Shown: positions 9,201-17,689, counted from the stretch's first letter. The stretch is DNA of 64,000 nt from Paractinoplanes pyxinae (GCF_026626335.1 NZ_JAPNTZ010000018.1:152784-216783), one strand, 5' to 3'. Notes: generated by a model not told the origin, from the sequence alone. Made by a program: numbers and translations.

Positions 9201-10795
9201 CGGCGCAGGCATCGCGCGGGACGTTCACCCGGCAGCAGCCACCCTGCCTCATAGGCTGCCTCGGTGGCCGCCTCGGCGGTCTGGATGGCCGCGTCGATGC
9301 GGGCCAGTTCCTGGCGTGCCGCGTCGCGAGCGCCTTCTGCCTCCTTCTCGAGGTCGAGGGCTTCACCGAGGGCCTGCTCGCCCTCCCGCGCTTGTTCGTC
9401 GGCGGCTTCAGCAACGGCATCAGCCTCTGCGATCAGGCCGTTCAGGCGGCCCGCGACTGCTGCCGCGGCTCGCGTGACCTGTTCGCGCAGGGGTGCCAGC
9501 TCCGCGTGCGCAGCCTCGTAGGCGATCTTCGCGGCGTCGCGTTGTTCACGGGCCACGTCCACCTCGAGAACCCGGTCGACCGCCTCCCAGGCGTCTCTTT
9601 CCCTCGCGGCATCGGCGGCCAGCCCGGCGCGGCGCAGGACGGCGGCGTCGGCTTCGGCGAGCCGATGCCGTGCTCGTTCCAGTTGCAACTGCAGCCGGAT
9701 GTCGCTGATCTGGCCGTACTCCCGGCGCGCGGCGGCCAGCTCCCGGACGGCGGCCTCGACGGCCCTCGTCAGATCACTGAGCGCGGCGGTGTCTTGGGCC
9801 ACGCGGTTGGACAGTGCGGCCGCATGTTCACCGCCGGCGACTCTGGCCTTGAGCGCCAGGGCGACTTTCTCGTCCAGCGCGGCTGTTCGTTGGGCCAGCA
9901 GTTCGACTCGTGGGGCCAGTTCCGTGCCGAATCCGGCGAGGGCGTCCAGGTAGGGCCGCTGTGCGGCGAGTTCGGCGTAGGGGCCGAGTTTGCCGGTGAA
10001 GTCGGTGATCTCCCGGTCGTCGTTGAGGGCGGCGATGAAGAACCGCACCACGTTGTCCGGCGAGTCGAAACTGGCGAGCAGTTTCTCGGCGCCGGCCTCG
10101 GAGTCGTTCATGCGCATCTGATAGCTGAACAGCACAGGGTCGATGCTGGTGCGGTCCTGCAGGGCCTGCGTCCACTCCGTTTGGATCCGGGTGAGGACCC
10201 ATTGCGTTCGAGGATTGCTCGACATCAGGTCAGTGACTTGCGCGAGGTAGGTTTCCAGGCCCGTGCGGCGGCCGTCGGTGACGAACGGCAGGTCGTCGAT
10301 GCCGGGCAGGCCCGGCCCGGTGCGGAACAGGTACCACGCCCGGTGCATGTTCGTGGTGGAGCGTTGTTTGTGGCCGGGCTGACGGCGGCCGTCCTTCCAC
10401 TCCATCACCGCGCCGGTGACGGTGCGGGTTCCGGTCGTGGCGTCTTCCCATTCGCAGAGGATGTGGGAGGTGTCGCCGGTGAGGACGTAGTCACCCAGGT
10501 TCTTGCCGCCGACCTGGGCACGGGAGGCGGGTACGACCAGGCTGCACACCAGCGTGATCAGCGTGGATTTCCCGCCGGTGTTCGTCAACGACAGCAACAC
10601 GCGGGAGGCGGCGCCGTCGCTGGTGGTGAAGTCCACGTCGAGCGGGTCGAACCGGGCTCCGTCGGGGCCGACGCCGTGCAGGCAGATGCGGCGCAGCCGC
10701 AACGGCGGAACCGGGAGCCGGTCCGGTGGTTGCTCGGCAGCCTGGGTGAACAGGTCGACGGCGGCGATCGTGTGGTGCGGTCCGATGTCGGTCAC
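6269..10795 (-). CDS. JetC/MukB-like SMC ATPase
   Basis: A 1508-aa protein starting at a GTG that overlaps the preceding stop (GTGA). The N-terminal head has a Walker A of the form LTNTGGKST (residues about 70-78). Next comes roughly 1200 residues of Ala/Glu/Arg-rich coiled coil broken near the middle by a globular hinge-like part (around 'DVLAVLDILLAERIGAVTGLDWIE'). The C-terminal head has an ABC signature-like EFSGGQVLTL (about 1369) and Walker B LLLDNPFG (about 1403). The order head-coil-hinge-coil-head and the length near that of MukB (about 1490) fit an SMC-like DNA loop extruder. The residue after the Walker B Asp is Asn, not Glu. The long frames on the opposite strand are shadows of its Ala/Arg-rich codons. 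Confidence 0.8.
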   Translation of the reverse strand: MTDIGPHHTIAAVDLFTQAAEQPPDRLPVPPLRLRRICLHGVGPDGARFDPLDVDFTTSDGAASRVLLSLTNTGGKSTLITLVCSLVVPASRAQVGGKNLGDYVLTGDTSHILCEWEDATTGTRTVTGAVMEWKDGRRQPGHKQRSTTNMHRAWYLFRTGPGLPGIDDLPFVTDGRRTGLETYLAQVTDLMSSNPRTQWVLTRIQTEWTQALQDRTSIDPVLFSYQMRMNDSEAGAEKLLASFDSPDNVVRFFIAALNDDREITDFTGKLGPYAELAAQRPYLDALAGFGTELAPRVELLAQRTAALDEKVALALKARVAGGEHAAALSNRVAQDTAALSDLTRAVEAAVRELAAARREYGQISDIRLQLQLERARHRLAEADAAVLRRAGLAADAARERDAWEAVDRVLEVDVAREQRDAAKIAYEAAHAELAPLREQVTRAAAAVAGRLNGLIAEADAVAEAADEQAREGEQALGEALDLEKEAEGARDAARQELARIDAAIQTAEAATEAAYEAGWLLPGERPARCLRRWHDAIEAAAAEIERQDGLAKTAETAFDDLQTDLDNLEEQLVELRTAANADRIRLEAFDAQLAAIAANDTVTALLGGTPADVSDVGRVVELAGQSARRADERAADHERQVRAARDELAHLDEAGTAPTGADVLAVLDILLAERIGAVTGLDWIERNIIEPTDRPAFIAARPEIAGAVIVSDPHRFAAAITHLTQAKPRTRVPVTVTVAPTSTSSAAARTDPGPRHVVVPHRATWDREWARAARAELETTQQQQGQKLAEARTAAEAHRAAAASCSAFTDSWPATTRSALLATSTSSADQVESAVRRKTTLSAERDRQRQAAAQHRRLADQARREHQHARDTAAQAAQLVAIADTAATAADQRAHIATAEADAVRWLALAEENRAAAKARMSAGLGAAAQARADRRTWQTARDELGVEDAAADPGGNLAVVQAAWESLRRELTSAEQGLREAEFLNRAQRHLDQAIERRDRFAPLVVQRAVVLARSTSASSRDALIAAQNRSRAEADEAAKAHLRAVTEQENAATEVREATPASSDRQNHIDFSNTPQWLPATPTDIPHLLERLEIHNAELLARREAAEQAQHDAEELHAAVVADISAFNDTIGMWPAELMHTDRIYAGGKDTARIDMRTLFQAHRQAETAERTARDLLGEAVTNVRAGANEPRWRDLDAPAAARLRALPDADLITEAQTLAHRIQSMAESARADLNDLDTHRTILRDGLLTLCREQRRLLREVTRASRLPAGLGEFSDHPAIKIRFEEATDDEAAARLADRIDAWATELAANPKRASSAEVRARWLADAVRDTVLDRLRAGAWSIEILKPRIDGKVIYCPPDRIPQEFSGGQVLTLAVLVYCALSGVRSTHRPGGARPPGTLLLDNPFGAASAETLIAMQHRLAAHTGLQLVCATGLHDAGVDAAFTGPGSVVVKLRNDGDLRRNLSFLRLRARIVDGIDIAAALTAGRDPNEPKNWVDATTYEIRR

Positions 10796-11511
10796 GGGCG
10801 GTCCTCGTCGACCTCGGTGAGCTGATTGACGATCACGTACAGGTCGGAGTCCTCGCACAGCACGGTGACCGCGTGCCGGAAACGTGGCCGGGCCAGCCAG
10901 GTGCCGCCGTCGGTGTCGCCGCGGGCGGTCAGGTAGCCGGCGTCGGTCAGCAGGCGGCATACCCGGTTGACCAGGCCGGGGCGGTCATTGGTGGAGCGTC
11001 GTCGCGCGTTCGGGCGTGCCGTCTGCAGGCCGGCCCATTGCCGCCAGGCCTCGACCAGGTCGTCGTCGACCGGACCGTCTTCGCCGGTCGCCTCGGCGTG
11101 GGCCTGCACGGCGCGGTCGAGGGCGTCGACGACGGACTGGGTGGTGAACACGGCTACCCGGTCCGGGTCGTCGAGCATCGCGCTGTCCGGGTACGCGGTG
11201 CGGGCGATCGTGAGGATCACCGCTCCGATCGCCGCCCGGTGCGCCGGTTGCGCCCGCTTGACGACGTCGGACGCGGTGACCCGCAGCGGCGAGTCAGGGT
11301 TGGCGGTGGCCACGATGCCGTCACGGTCATCGACAAGCAGGTAGAGGCCGGCGCCGGTGAAGACCGCGTCGACGGTGGCGGCGAAGTCCGGCTCGTTGCG
11401 GTACCGGGTCACGACCCGGTGGTAGTCGTCGTGGCGGCCCGGTGTTTCTCGCGGCCGGCTGGCCCATGCCAGCATCCGGCCGACGTCGACGCTGTCATTG
11501 CTGGCGCTCAT
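10792..11511 (-). CDS. JetB/MukE-like accessory subunit
   Basis: A 239-aa acidic protein whose ATG overlaps the upstream stop (ATGA) and whose TGA overlaps the SMC start (GTGA). Size, place between the first gene and the SMC gene, and an apparent winged-helix-like C-terminus ('LVNRVCRLLTDAGYLTARGDTDGGTW') fit the MukE/JetB (KITE) subunit that bridges kleisin and SMC. I see no direct sequence motif for that family, so the call is positional. No catalytic motif is present. Confidence 0.6.
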   Translation of the reverse strand: MSASNDSVDVGRMLAWASRPRETPGRHDDYHRVVTRYRNEPDFAATVDAVFTGAGLYLLVDDRDGIVATANPDSPLRVTASDVVKRAQPAHRAAIGAVILTIARTAYPDSAMLDDPDRVAVFTTQSVVDALDRAVQAHAEATGEDGPVDDDLVEAWRQWAGLQTARPNARRRSTNDRPGLVNRVCRLLTDAGYLTARGDTDGGTWLARPRFRHAVTVLCEDSDLYVIVNQLTEVDEDRP

Positions 11512-13058
11512 GCTGCCTCCGCGGTGTCCGGGACATCGACGCGCCCGGCTGCTGGTTCCTCGATGTCGGCGGTGACCCATCCCGGCATCAGCAGGAGATC
11601 GGCCGTCCGGAGCAGGTCGCTGCTGAGCTGGCTGCCGGTGTCCACGGCGACGAGGACCCGGTCGCCGGCCGACCGTCCTGCCAGCCGCGCCGCCCACGCC
11701 CGGTGGGCGGCGTGCACCATCGCTGCCGCCAGCAGTTCGGGATTCAGCGGCTCACCGTCATCGTCGCTGACCTGCGAAGCGAGCTCATCGGACCGGGCGA
11801 CCAGCTGGGACAGCCGTACCGGCTCGTCGACCGCTGCGAAGATCGCCTCGACGGTGTCCTCGTAGGTCTCCCACCACTCCGGCGCTTCATCGTCGTCGAA
11901 CTCCGGCGGCTCGAACTGCTCCCCCGGCTCTGGCACCCGGGCTGGGGCGCACAGTTCGTCGGTCAGGACGGCCAACGACGGCAGCCACCGGGCCGACAGG
12001 CCGCCGACGGCCGCGACCAGCCGATCGGCCAGCGCAGCGGCTGTCGCCGTCGGCGCGGCCAGACACGGGTTGAGCAGGTCCCGGCCGAGGTCGGAACGGT
12101 GCGTCGAGCGCGGGGCACGAACAAATCGGTCGTCCAGCGCCTCCCGCAGCCTGGTCCGCGCGCCGATCAGGTGGGTGTGCAGCTCGTCGTGCCGGTGACG
12201 GCACTCGCGGAGGATCTCGATCAGCGTGTTAGCTGCCTGTAGCTTGACCCGGTCGTCCAGTTCGAACCGCCGCTCGGCGACCGCCTCCAGCAGCGAGGAC
12301 TCGCCCGCCAGACGTTCCCGGACGTGCAGCAACGCCGCATCGAGTAACGCGGGCACTTCGCTGACCCAGTCGTGGGTGTCCGGGTCGATGAGGGTGTCGG
12401 CGATGATCCGGCGGATCCGTTCCTGATACTGGATCGACTGGTAGCGGGCGTAGCGGGCGATCTGCACCGCGGATTCGATCGCTCCGCGGGCGATCAATGC
12501 GGTCAGCTGCGCCTCGGTGGCGATCTGCGCCGCTTCGATGTCCAGGTCGAGCGCGTCGATGAAGATGTTGATCGCCTGCTCGGAGGCGCGTAGATATTCC
12601 ACAGCGTCGCCGCCGCCGGCATGCACGTACAGCAGCCGGAAACGCTGCGCGCGCCATTGCGGCCCTGCCCCGGTGTACGTCAGGTAAGGAACTGTTTCGA
12701 TGTCGGTGGTCACCAGGGAGACGACGACGCGCTCCGCCACCGCCGCCCATTGGTTGCCGGCGGCGTCCGGCGCCTGCCGAGCGGCCTGGCTGGTCGCATA
12801 GTCGACGGTTTCGTCCCACGTCTTGCCGGCCGAGATCCCCATCGCCAGCGCAACTTGATCGATGACGGCGAGCGCGATGGTGAACAGGTCGTACCGGTGC
12901 CAGAAGTCGCCGTCGAGGCTGGACTTCGTCCGCTCGATGTCGGCCAGAACCTGAATGGGTGCGAGTGCGCGCCGGCGCCGGGCGATGGACGTGTCATCGG
13001 TCGGGATGGTGATGTCCCAGTCGACGGGCTCCACCGGCACGTCCCACTCGCTTGGCAC
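11508..13058 (-). CDS. JetA/MukF-like kleisin candidate, first gene of the SMC operon
   Basis: A 516-aa mostly helical protein with an acidic linker near residues 375-395 (PPEFDDDEAPEWW). I start it at a GTG at 13058 because a strong ribosome-binding site (GGAAGGAG) lies 7 bases before it; the frame itself opens 24 bases earlier. In JetABCD and MukFEB operons the first gene encodes the kleisin, usually about 450-500 aa with winged-helix ends and a helical middle; this protein fits in size, place and helical content. It overlaps the next gene by ATGA. Assignment as kleisin is inference from operon order. Confidence 0.6.
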   Translation of the reverse strand: MPSEWDVPVEPVDWDITIPTDDTSIARRRRALAPIQVLADIERTKSSLDGDFWHRYDLFTIALAVIDQVALAMGISAGKTWDETVDYATSQAARQAPDAAGNQWAAVAERVVVSLVTTDIETVPYLTYTGAGPQWRAQRFRLLYVHAGGGDAVEYLRASEQAINIFIDALDLDIEAAQIATEAQLTALIARGAIESAVQIARYARYQSIQYQERIRRIIADTLIDPDTHDWVSEVPALLDAALLHVRERLAGESSLLEAVAERRFELDDRVKLQAANTLIEILRECRHRHDELHTHLIGARTRLREALDDRFVRAPRSTHRSDLGRDLLNPCLAAPTATAAALADRLVAAVGGLSARWLPSLAVLTDELCAPARVPEPGEQFEPPEFDDDEAPEWWETYEDTVEAIFAAVDEPVRLSQLVARSDELASQVSDDDGEPLNPELLAAAMVHAAHRAWAARLAGRSAGDRVLVAVDTGSQLSSDLLRTADLLLMPGWVTADIEEPAAGRVDVPDTAEAA

Positions 13059-13065
13059 TCGTGAT

Positions 13066-13073
13066 CTCCTTCC
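13066..13073 (-). promoter_or_regulatory. ribosome-binding site fixing the jetA-like start
   Basis: GGAAGGAG on the minus strand, 7 bases before the GTG at 13058. It is the best ribosome-binding site of the operon; the three downstream genes rely on stop-start overlaps instead. Confidence 0.7.
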
Positions 13074-14384
13074 CACCCGCACACCGCGGGAGATCGACCG
13101 CCGTGAGGTGCCCGGCCCGACACGCCGTCATTCTAGGAGACCAGTCCGACACTTTCGGTAATCACATTGGTTGATCTCGAAAGCCGGATGGCCGGTACGG
13201 TCCGGTTATGTGTTCCACGACCTCGGGTGTCTCGCCGACCGGCGGCCACCGGCCGTTGGCGGGCGGCCGGCCTGACCTCCTTCCGGTCCATGCGCGTGCT
13301 GTTCGTCGACCTCCCGGACACCGCCCATGCCCACCGCGCGACCCGCCATGGTCGTGCACGGGCTCTCCGGGTCACACCGTCGCCACCCGGTAACGCAACG
13401 ACGTGGCGAAAGTTCTGATCCGACATGTCGGTCGCAACGGCAGGCGGTACACCAGCCGCAGCCATTGTCTTACCGGCCCGGCGCAGGCACCGCTCGAGTC
13501 GAACACCCAAGCAGGGCCGCCATATTGGCACAACGGCGCTCTCCCGACTCCGCCCCAGCGACGAGCACCTGTTCCAGTTGCTCTGATCGTCATCCGGGGA
13601 AGGGGAACGGCCGACATCGATACATTACGCACGTCGCACGGGCGCATTTTGGCGAGGTCATACTGCTGGCACAGCTCGGCGAGACTTACCGCTCCTGGGT
13701 GGGCGGCGCCGTATGAAGGTCGTTTTCATTGCCTCCTCGCTGCTGGATCGGCTCATCGATGAGCCGGGCAGCGCGCTGGCCCAGTGATACCGAACCGACT
13801 CGGTGACACCGGAACTGCCCACATAGGTAGCACCGGGTCGATCACATGACCGGTACGGTGCTGGCCGACGATGCGGCCGAACCGAGCCCGCTGGTCCTGG
13901 GCGCACTGGAGCGGCTGCCGGCCGCCACCTGCCTCTCGGTGTTCGATTCTGAGGCTGCCGATGGCCGGCAGGACGACCGGGCTGGAATGCCAGCGTTGAA
14001 TCCATCCGGCGGGCGATCGCTCACATCGAGGGGAATCCTGTAGCCCAGCGCATCACCGGTTCGTTTTTCGCGTATCCGTTCTGCGCCGTGCCGGGTATCC
14101 GGCAACCGTCCCAAGCACGAGGCTTGAAGCGGAGTCGTTCGTCGCTGCCGCCTATGTCATGAGCCTCATTCGTGGCTCTGTCTGACGCTGAACTGCTGGC
14201 TGAGCTCGCGCGTCAGCTCAGCGCACAACCCGCCCCTGAACGCACCGCAGGAGCCGGGTCGCGCTAGCTACGGAGTCGGTGGTCGACGCGCTGGACATGC
14301 CCGGTGGTGCATCGGCGATGTGGGAAGTGCGCTGTGTCGTCGATGCGTTGCGGCGCGGGCACGGGACCGTAGAGGTGGCTGGCT
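13074..14384. other. 1.3 kb without a convincing gene
   Basis: Several short frames exist on both strands (for example 13403-13762 and 13846-14043 on plus) but none has a family resemblance together with a good start. A 31-codon piece at 14172-14267 (VALSDAELLAELARQL...) reads like the start of a helical protein cut short by a TAG. The stretch is best viewed as eroded DNA between the SMC operon and the CheB gene; the operon promoter should lie in its left end. Confidence 0.4.
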
Positions 14385-15209
14385 GTGCACGAACACGGGG
14401 TGGTGGTGATCGGCGCCTCCGCGGGCGGTATCCACGCTCTGCACGAGGTGCTCGGTGGGCTGCCGGCCGGGCTGTCGGCTAGCGTACTGGTCGTTGTCCA
14501 CACGCCGCCCACGTCCCCGAGGCTGCTGCCCGATGTGCTCGCCCGCTGCGGGCCGCTGCCCGCGGCGTACGCCGTGCCCGGCCAGCGCCTCACAGCCGGG
14601 CTGGTGACGATCGCCCCGCCCGGGCAGCACCTGGTGCTGACCGCTGGTGATGTGCTGCGTCTGCACTGTGGACCGCTGGTCCACCGCGCGCGTCCGGCCG
14701 TCGACCCACTGCTGCACAGCGTCGCTGGCGTCTGTCGAAACCGGGCGATCGCGGTGGTTCTGTCCGGGCGGCTGCGCGACGGCGCGGACGGGGCTGCCGC
14801 TGTGGCCGCGAACGGCGGGACTGTCCTGGTGCAGGATCCGGTCGACGCCGCCAACCGGGGCATGCCCCTCGCCGCCCTGGAGCTTCCCGACGCCGCGGTC
14901 TGGCCTGCCGCCAAGCTCGGTCCGGTCATCGCTGATCTGATTGATGCCGCCGTGCCCGCCGCACGGGACGGGCATGACACAGCGGGAGGTTCGGGCCCAC
15001 GCGGGAGCGCTGAGATCGACGAGGCGCTGTGGGTCGCGGTGTCGCGGCTGCAGACGCACGCGGACGGCCAGCGTCGCCTCCTGCAGCGACTGCAGCCCGG
15101 CACATTGATCGCTGCCCAGTGCCAGGCACGGGCTGAACGCGCCCTGCATGCCGCGCAGGTCATCACCGACCGCGTGTTGCCGATCATCCGTGGCGAGGCC
15201 GAGGAGTAA
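14385..15209 (+). CDS. stand-alone CheB-type methylesterase
   Basis: A 274-aa protein with the CheB esterase fold signature and no receiver domain. The catalytic triad can be read as S12 in VIGASAGG, H39 in VVVHTPP and D132 in LSGRLRDGADG, matching Ser, His and Asp of CheB. The extra 80 residues at the C-terminus form a predicted helix (EALWVAVSRLQTHADGQRRLL). CheB removes methyl groups from chemoreceptor glutamates, but no CheR, receptor or CheA is nearby, so its real substrate is unknown. GTG start, weak ribosome-binding site. A second such gene lies at 56895. Confidence 0.8.
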   Translation: MHEHGVVVIGASAGGIHALHEVLGGLPAGLSASVLVVVHTPPTSPRLLPDVLARCGPLPAAYAVPGQRLTAGLVTIAPPGQHLVLTAGDVLRLHCGPLVHRARPAVDPLLHSVAGVCRNRAIAVVLSGRLRDGADGAAAVAANGGTVLVQDPVDAANRGMPLAALELPDAAVWPAAKLGPVIADLIDAAVPAARDGHDTAGGSGPRGSAEIDEALWVAVSRLQTHADGQRRLLQRLQPGTLIAAQCQARAERALHAAQVITDRVLPIIRGEAEE

Positions 15210-16008
15210 CGCGCTCGGCGTCATCCCGCCGTCCGCACACGACCGAGCCCGCAACTCGCACCGCACCGGCGCCGCGTGGACGCTGCGCATCGTCGCGGCG
15301 ATCCTCGGTAACCCGCGCTACACCGGCCGACAGGTCTGGAACCGACAATCGGTCGACCACCACGAGAGCGACTCTGGCGACAAGACCACCCGCGAGCCAG
15401 GCCGGAAGCCGACGCACGGCTGGAACACCAAGGACCAGTGGGTGATCTCCACCCAACAAGCCCACCCGCCGCTGATCAGTGAGGCCGACTTCGTCCGCGC
15501 CCAGCACGTCAACGCGATCACCCGCCCCGACGACGGCGGCACGCCGCGCCGCTACCAACTCACCGGGCTGGTGCTCTGCGGGCTGTGCGGGCGCCGTGCC
15601 GAGGGACATTGGGCGAACGGTCGGGCCCGCTACCGGTGCCGGCACGGCGCCACCAGCAGCCGCGACGCCACCGCCGGCCGGATGCCTACGCTCTACCTAC
15701 GCGAGGACCAGCTCCTGACCCAGGTGGCTGCGCAACTTCCCGACGTCCACCCGGACGACATCACCGCGCACATGAGAGCCCGTCAGATGACGATCGTCTG
15801 CACCGCAGTCAGTGCCACGCTGGAGATCCTAGCGGCGACCGGTGGAAAGCACGGGCTGAAGGGGCCGATCCAGCCGACCATCCCGGGGCTGGGACACCGA
15901 TCAAGCGGCGGAAAAGAGAAACCCCCACCGCCGCCCCCCACGAAACGTGAAAGGCATTTGTGGGGGTTAACGTGTCCGGAGGGGGACTTGAACCCCCACG
16001 CCCGATAA
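15208..16008 (+). pseudogene. 3' remnant of a large serine recombinase
   Basis: Only the middle and C-terminal parts remain: the recombinase domain (PSAHDRARNSHRTG, AAILGNPRYTGRQVWNRQ) and the zinc ribbon (LCGLCGRRAEGHW, followed by YRCRH). The N-terminal resolvase domain with the catalytic serine is absent; upstream bases belong to the CheB gene. The frame continues into the antisense of the tRNA gene, giving the tail 'CPEGDLNPHAR', a well-known by-product of reading across a tRNA. It is therefore a scar of an inserted element, not an active enzyme. Confidence 0.8.
15915..15967 (-). terminator. probable Rho-independent terminator of the tRNA-Leu gene
   Basis: Read on the minus strand just after the tRNA 3' end, AACCCCCAC and GTGGGGGTTT form a G/C-rich stem around a loop of about 30 bases and are followed by a T-rich run (TTTCTCTTTT). 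A smaller internal hairpin (CACG-AAA-CGTG on plus) could compete. Confidence 0.5.
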
Positions 16009-16057
16009 AGGGCACTAGCACCTCAAGCTAGCGCGTCTGCCATTCCGCCACCCGGAC
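15973..16057 (-). tRNA. tRNA-Leu(GAG)
   Basis: The minus strand gives a class II tRNA. The 7-bp acceptor stem is GTCCGGG with TCCGGAC (one G-T pair). The D arm is GGCGGAATGGCAGACGC. The anticodon stem CTAGC/GCTAG encloses loop TTGAGGT, anticodon GAG. A long variable arm follows (GTGCCCTTTATCGGGCGT), then the T arm GGGGGTTCAAGTCCCCC. The discriminator is A and CCA is not encoded. It reads CUC and CUU leucine codons. Its 3' end faces the accessory region on the left. Confidence 0.95.
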
Positions 16058-16230
16058 CTGCATGCTGCCTGTTCGGGGCCGACCGAGGTCGGCGTCCCGG
16101 CGGGCCGCACAGGAGAGAACTGTACACGGCCTTGCCAGGGGGTTGCAGGGAGGGTGGGGGTGCGGACAAAAGGGGGCATACGTTCCTGTTGAGCGGGGTG
16201 GGGTGGCCTGGGGGGATTGTTGCGGGCAGC

Positions 16231-17562
16231 ATGGCCTGCGTGTCTCAGCCATCGCCTCTTGCGCCTGCTCGGCAGCGGGCCCTTGCTCTTTCTTCCTCCG
16301 GGAATCTGGCGGAGGCTCGGGCTGTGCTTGAGCAGGCGGTTGAGCTGGGGAAGCTGAACCTTTCCGAGGATGATCCGGCCGTTCTGGCCACCGCGTTCGA
16401 GCTGGGGCGGGTCTTGCAGCAGGGTGACGACCCGATGGGGGCTCGCCGGGTCCTCGAGGAGGCGTACGCGGCTGGGCAGTGGCGGCTGGGGGACTCTGAT
16501 CCGCTCATGCTTCAGATCTCGCACGACATCGGGGCGGTGGCCGAGGAGCTGGGGAATCGGCATGAGGCCCGCAAGGCGTTCACTCGCGTGGCTGAGCTGG
16601 GGCCGGGCGTGCTCGGCGACGGGCACTGGGCTGTGGCTAAGGCTCGGGCCTATCTCGGCCCTGACCAATTAGGCGTACGGGTGGAGAGCGCGCCTAATCC
16701 GCAGGCCTCAGCGGGTGAGGCGCCGACCACGGTGTTCGAGGCTGTTCCGCCTCCGGCGCGGCCTGGTCAGGTGCAACCGCCGTCCGCCGAGAACCAGACC
16801 GCGTGGAGCGAGCCTCCGCAGGCTGCGCCTCCGATCCCCGCGCCGCGGCCTGTGCCTGCGATCGAGGAGCCGACGATCGTGCAGCCCGTCGTCCTCCCCC
16901 GGGTCCGCGAGACGGCAGCCCCGGCGCTCGACGGGGACGCCACCGCGGCCCACCCGGGTACCGGGCACCCCGCGCCGCCGGGTTATCCGGGCGCGCCGGG
17001 TTTCGCGGGAGGGCCTGGCTATCCGGGCGCGCCGAGTTATCCACATGGGCAGGCACATCCGGCAGGTGCGGGGGAATTGTTCGCGCCTGCGTACCCGCCG
17101 GAGGGCTTCAACCCGTACGCGCAAGCAAGCACTAGCCCCACGGGGCGTAAGGGGCTCGGGGTTTTCGCGGCCATCGCCGCTGTTCTCGCGGCTGTCATTG
17201 CGGTTGCGGCGCTGGTCTTTGTGCTGGCCAACCGGACGAGTGACCCGTCTGACAATGACAATGTGCCAACTCTGACGGGGCCGGCTCCGAGCGATGTGGA
17301 GTTGCGGGACACGGGCACGACGATCCGGGTCAGCTGGACGGATCCGACCGAGGCCTCCGTGTCCTTCATGGTCATCATGGGCCGGCCGGGGCTCGAGCTG
17401 AAGCCGGTGGGAACGCTCGGACCTGGGCAGACATCGTTCGAGATGAGTGGACTGAATGCGACCGTCAACTACTGCTTCGCCGTGGTGGCTGTCTATCGAG
17501 GAGATCAGTTCGCGACGTCTCCGCAGGCGTGCACGAGCCGGGCTTCGGCTACGCCGCGATAG
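16231..17562 (+). CDS. membrane protein with TPR-like N-terminus and C-terminal FN3 domain
   Basis: From the ATG at 16231 the protein is 443 aa. The frame opens 99 bases earlier without a family-like sequence. Residues about 10-140 are tetratricopeptide-like helical pairs (NLAEARAVLEQAVELG, MGARRVLEEAYAAG, HEARKAFTRVAELG). Residues about 150-305 are a Pro/Gly-rich linker with PGYPGAPG-type repeats. One transmembrane helix follows (VFAAIAAVLAAVIAVAALVF, about residue 312-331), then an outside fibronectin type III domain (about 350-440). It probably forms a cell-envelope scaffold; function unknown. Confidence 0.8.
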   Translation: MACVSQPSPLAPARQRALALSSSGNLAEARAVLEQAVELGKLNLSEDDPAVLATAFELGRVLQQGDDPMGARRVLEEAYAAGQWRLGDSDPLMLQISHDIGAVAEELGNRHEARKAFTRVAELGPGVLGDGHWAVAKARAYLGPDQLGVRVESAPNPQASAGEAPTTVFEAVPPPARPGQVQPPSAENQTAWSEPPQAAPPIPAPRPVPAIEEPTIVQPVVLPRVRETAAPALDGDATAAHPGTGHPAPPGYPGAPGFAGGPGYPGAPSYPHGQAHPAGAGELFAPAYPPEGFNPYAQASTSPTGRKGLGVFAAIAAVLAAVIAVAALVFVLANRTSDPSDNDNVPTLTGPAPSDVELRDTGTTIRVSWTDPTEASVSFMVIMGRPGLELKPVGTLGPGQTSFEMSGLNATVNYCFAVVAVYRGDQFATSPQACTSRASATPR

Positions 17563-17591
17563 ATCATTGTGACTCTCCGGAGAGGATGATC
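17562..17591 (+). terminator. hairpin after the FN3 membrane gene
   Basis: GATCAT and ATGATC flank a perfect CTCTCCGGAGAG palindrome directly after the stop codon. There is no T-run, so it may be a weak terminator or an mRNA-stabilising hairpin. Confidence 0.35.
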
Positions 17592-17689
17592 ACTCAGAGC
17601 GACCGAGGTTATCCACAGCGGGTATCGACGCCTGCCGCACTCCCCTATGATGGCCTGCGTTCCGAGGTCCACACGGGGAGGAAGTGGCA

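Noticed and set aside
8402..10825. An 807-codon open frame on the plus strand opposite the SMC gene
   Set aside because: Gly/Val/Arg-rich with no domain; it is the mirror of the Ala/Glu/Arg-rich coiled-coil codons, and the minus-strand frame has ATPase motifs and stop-start overlaps.
5226..13058. Reading the SMC operon as a housekeeping condensin (MukBEF)
   Set aside because: Actinomycetes use Smc-ScpAB for chromosomes, and the Toprim-type fourth gene plus nearby recombinases fit a defence role better.
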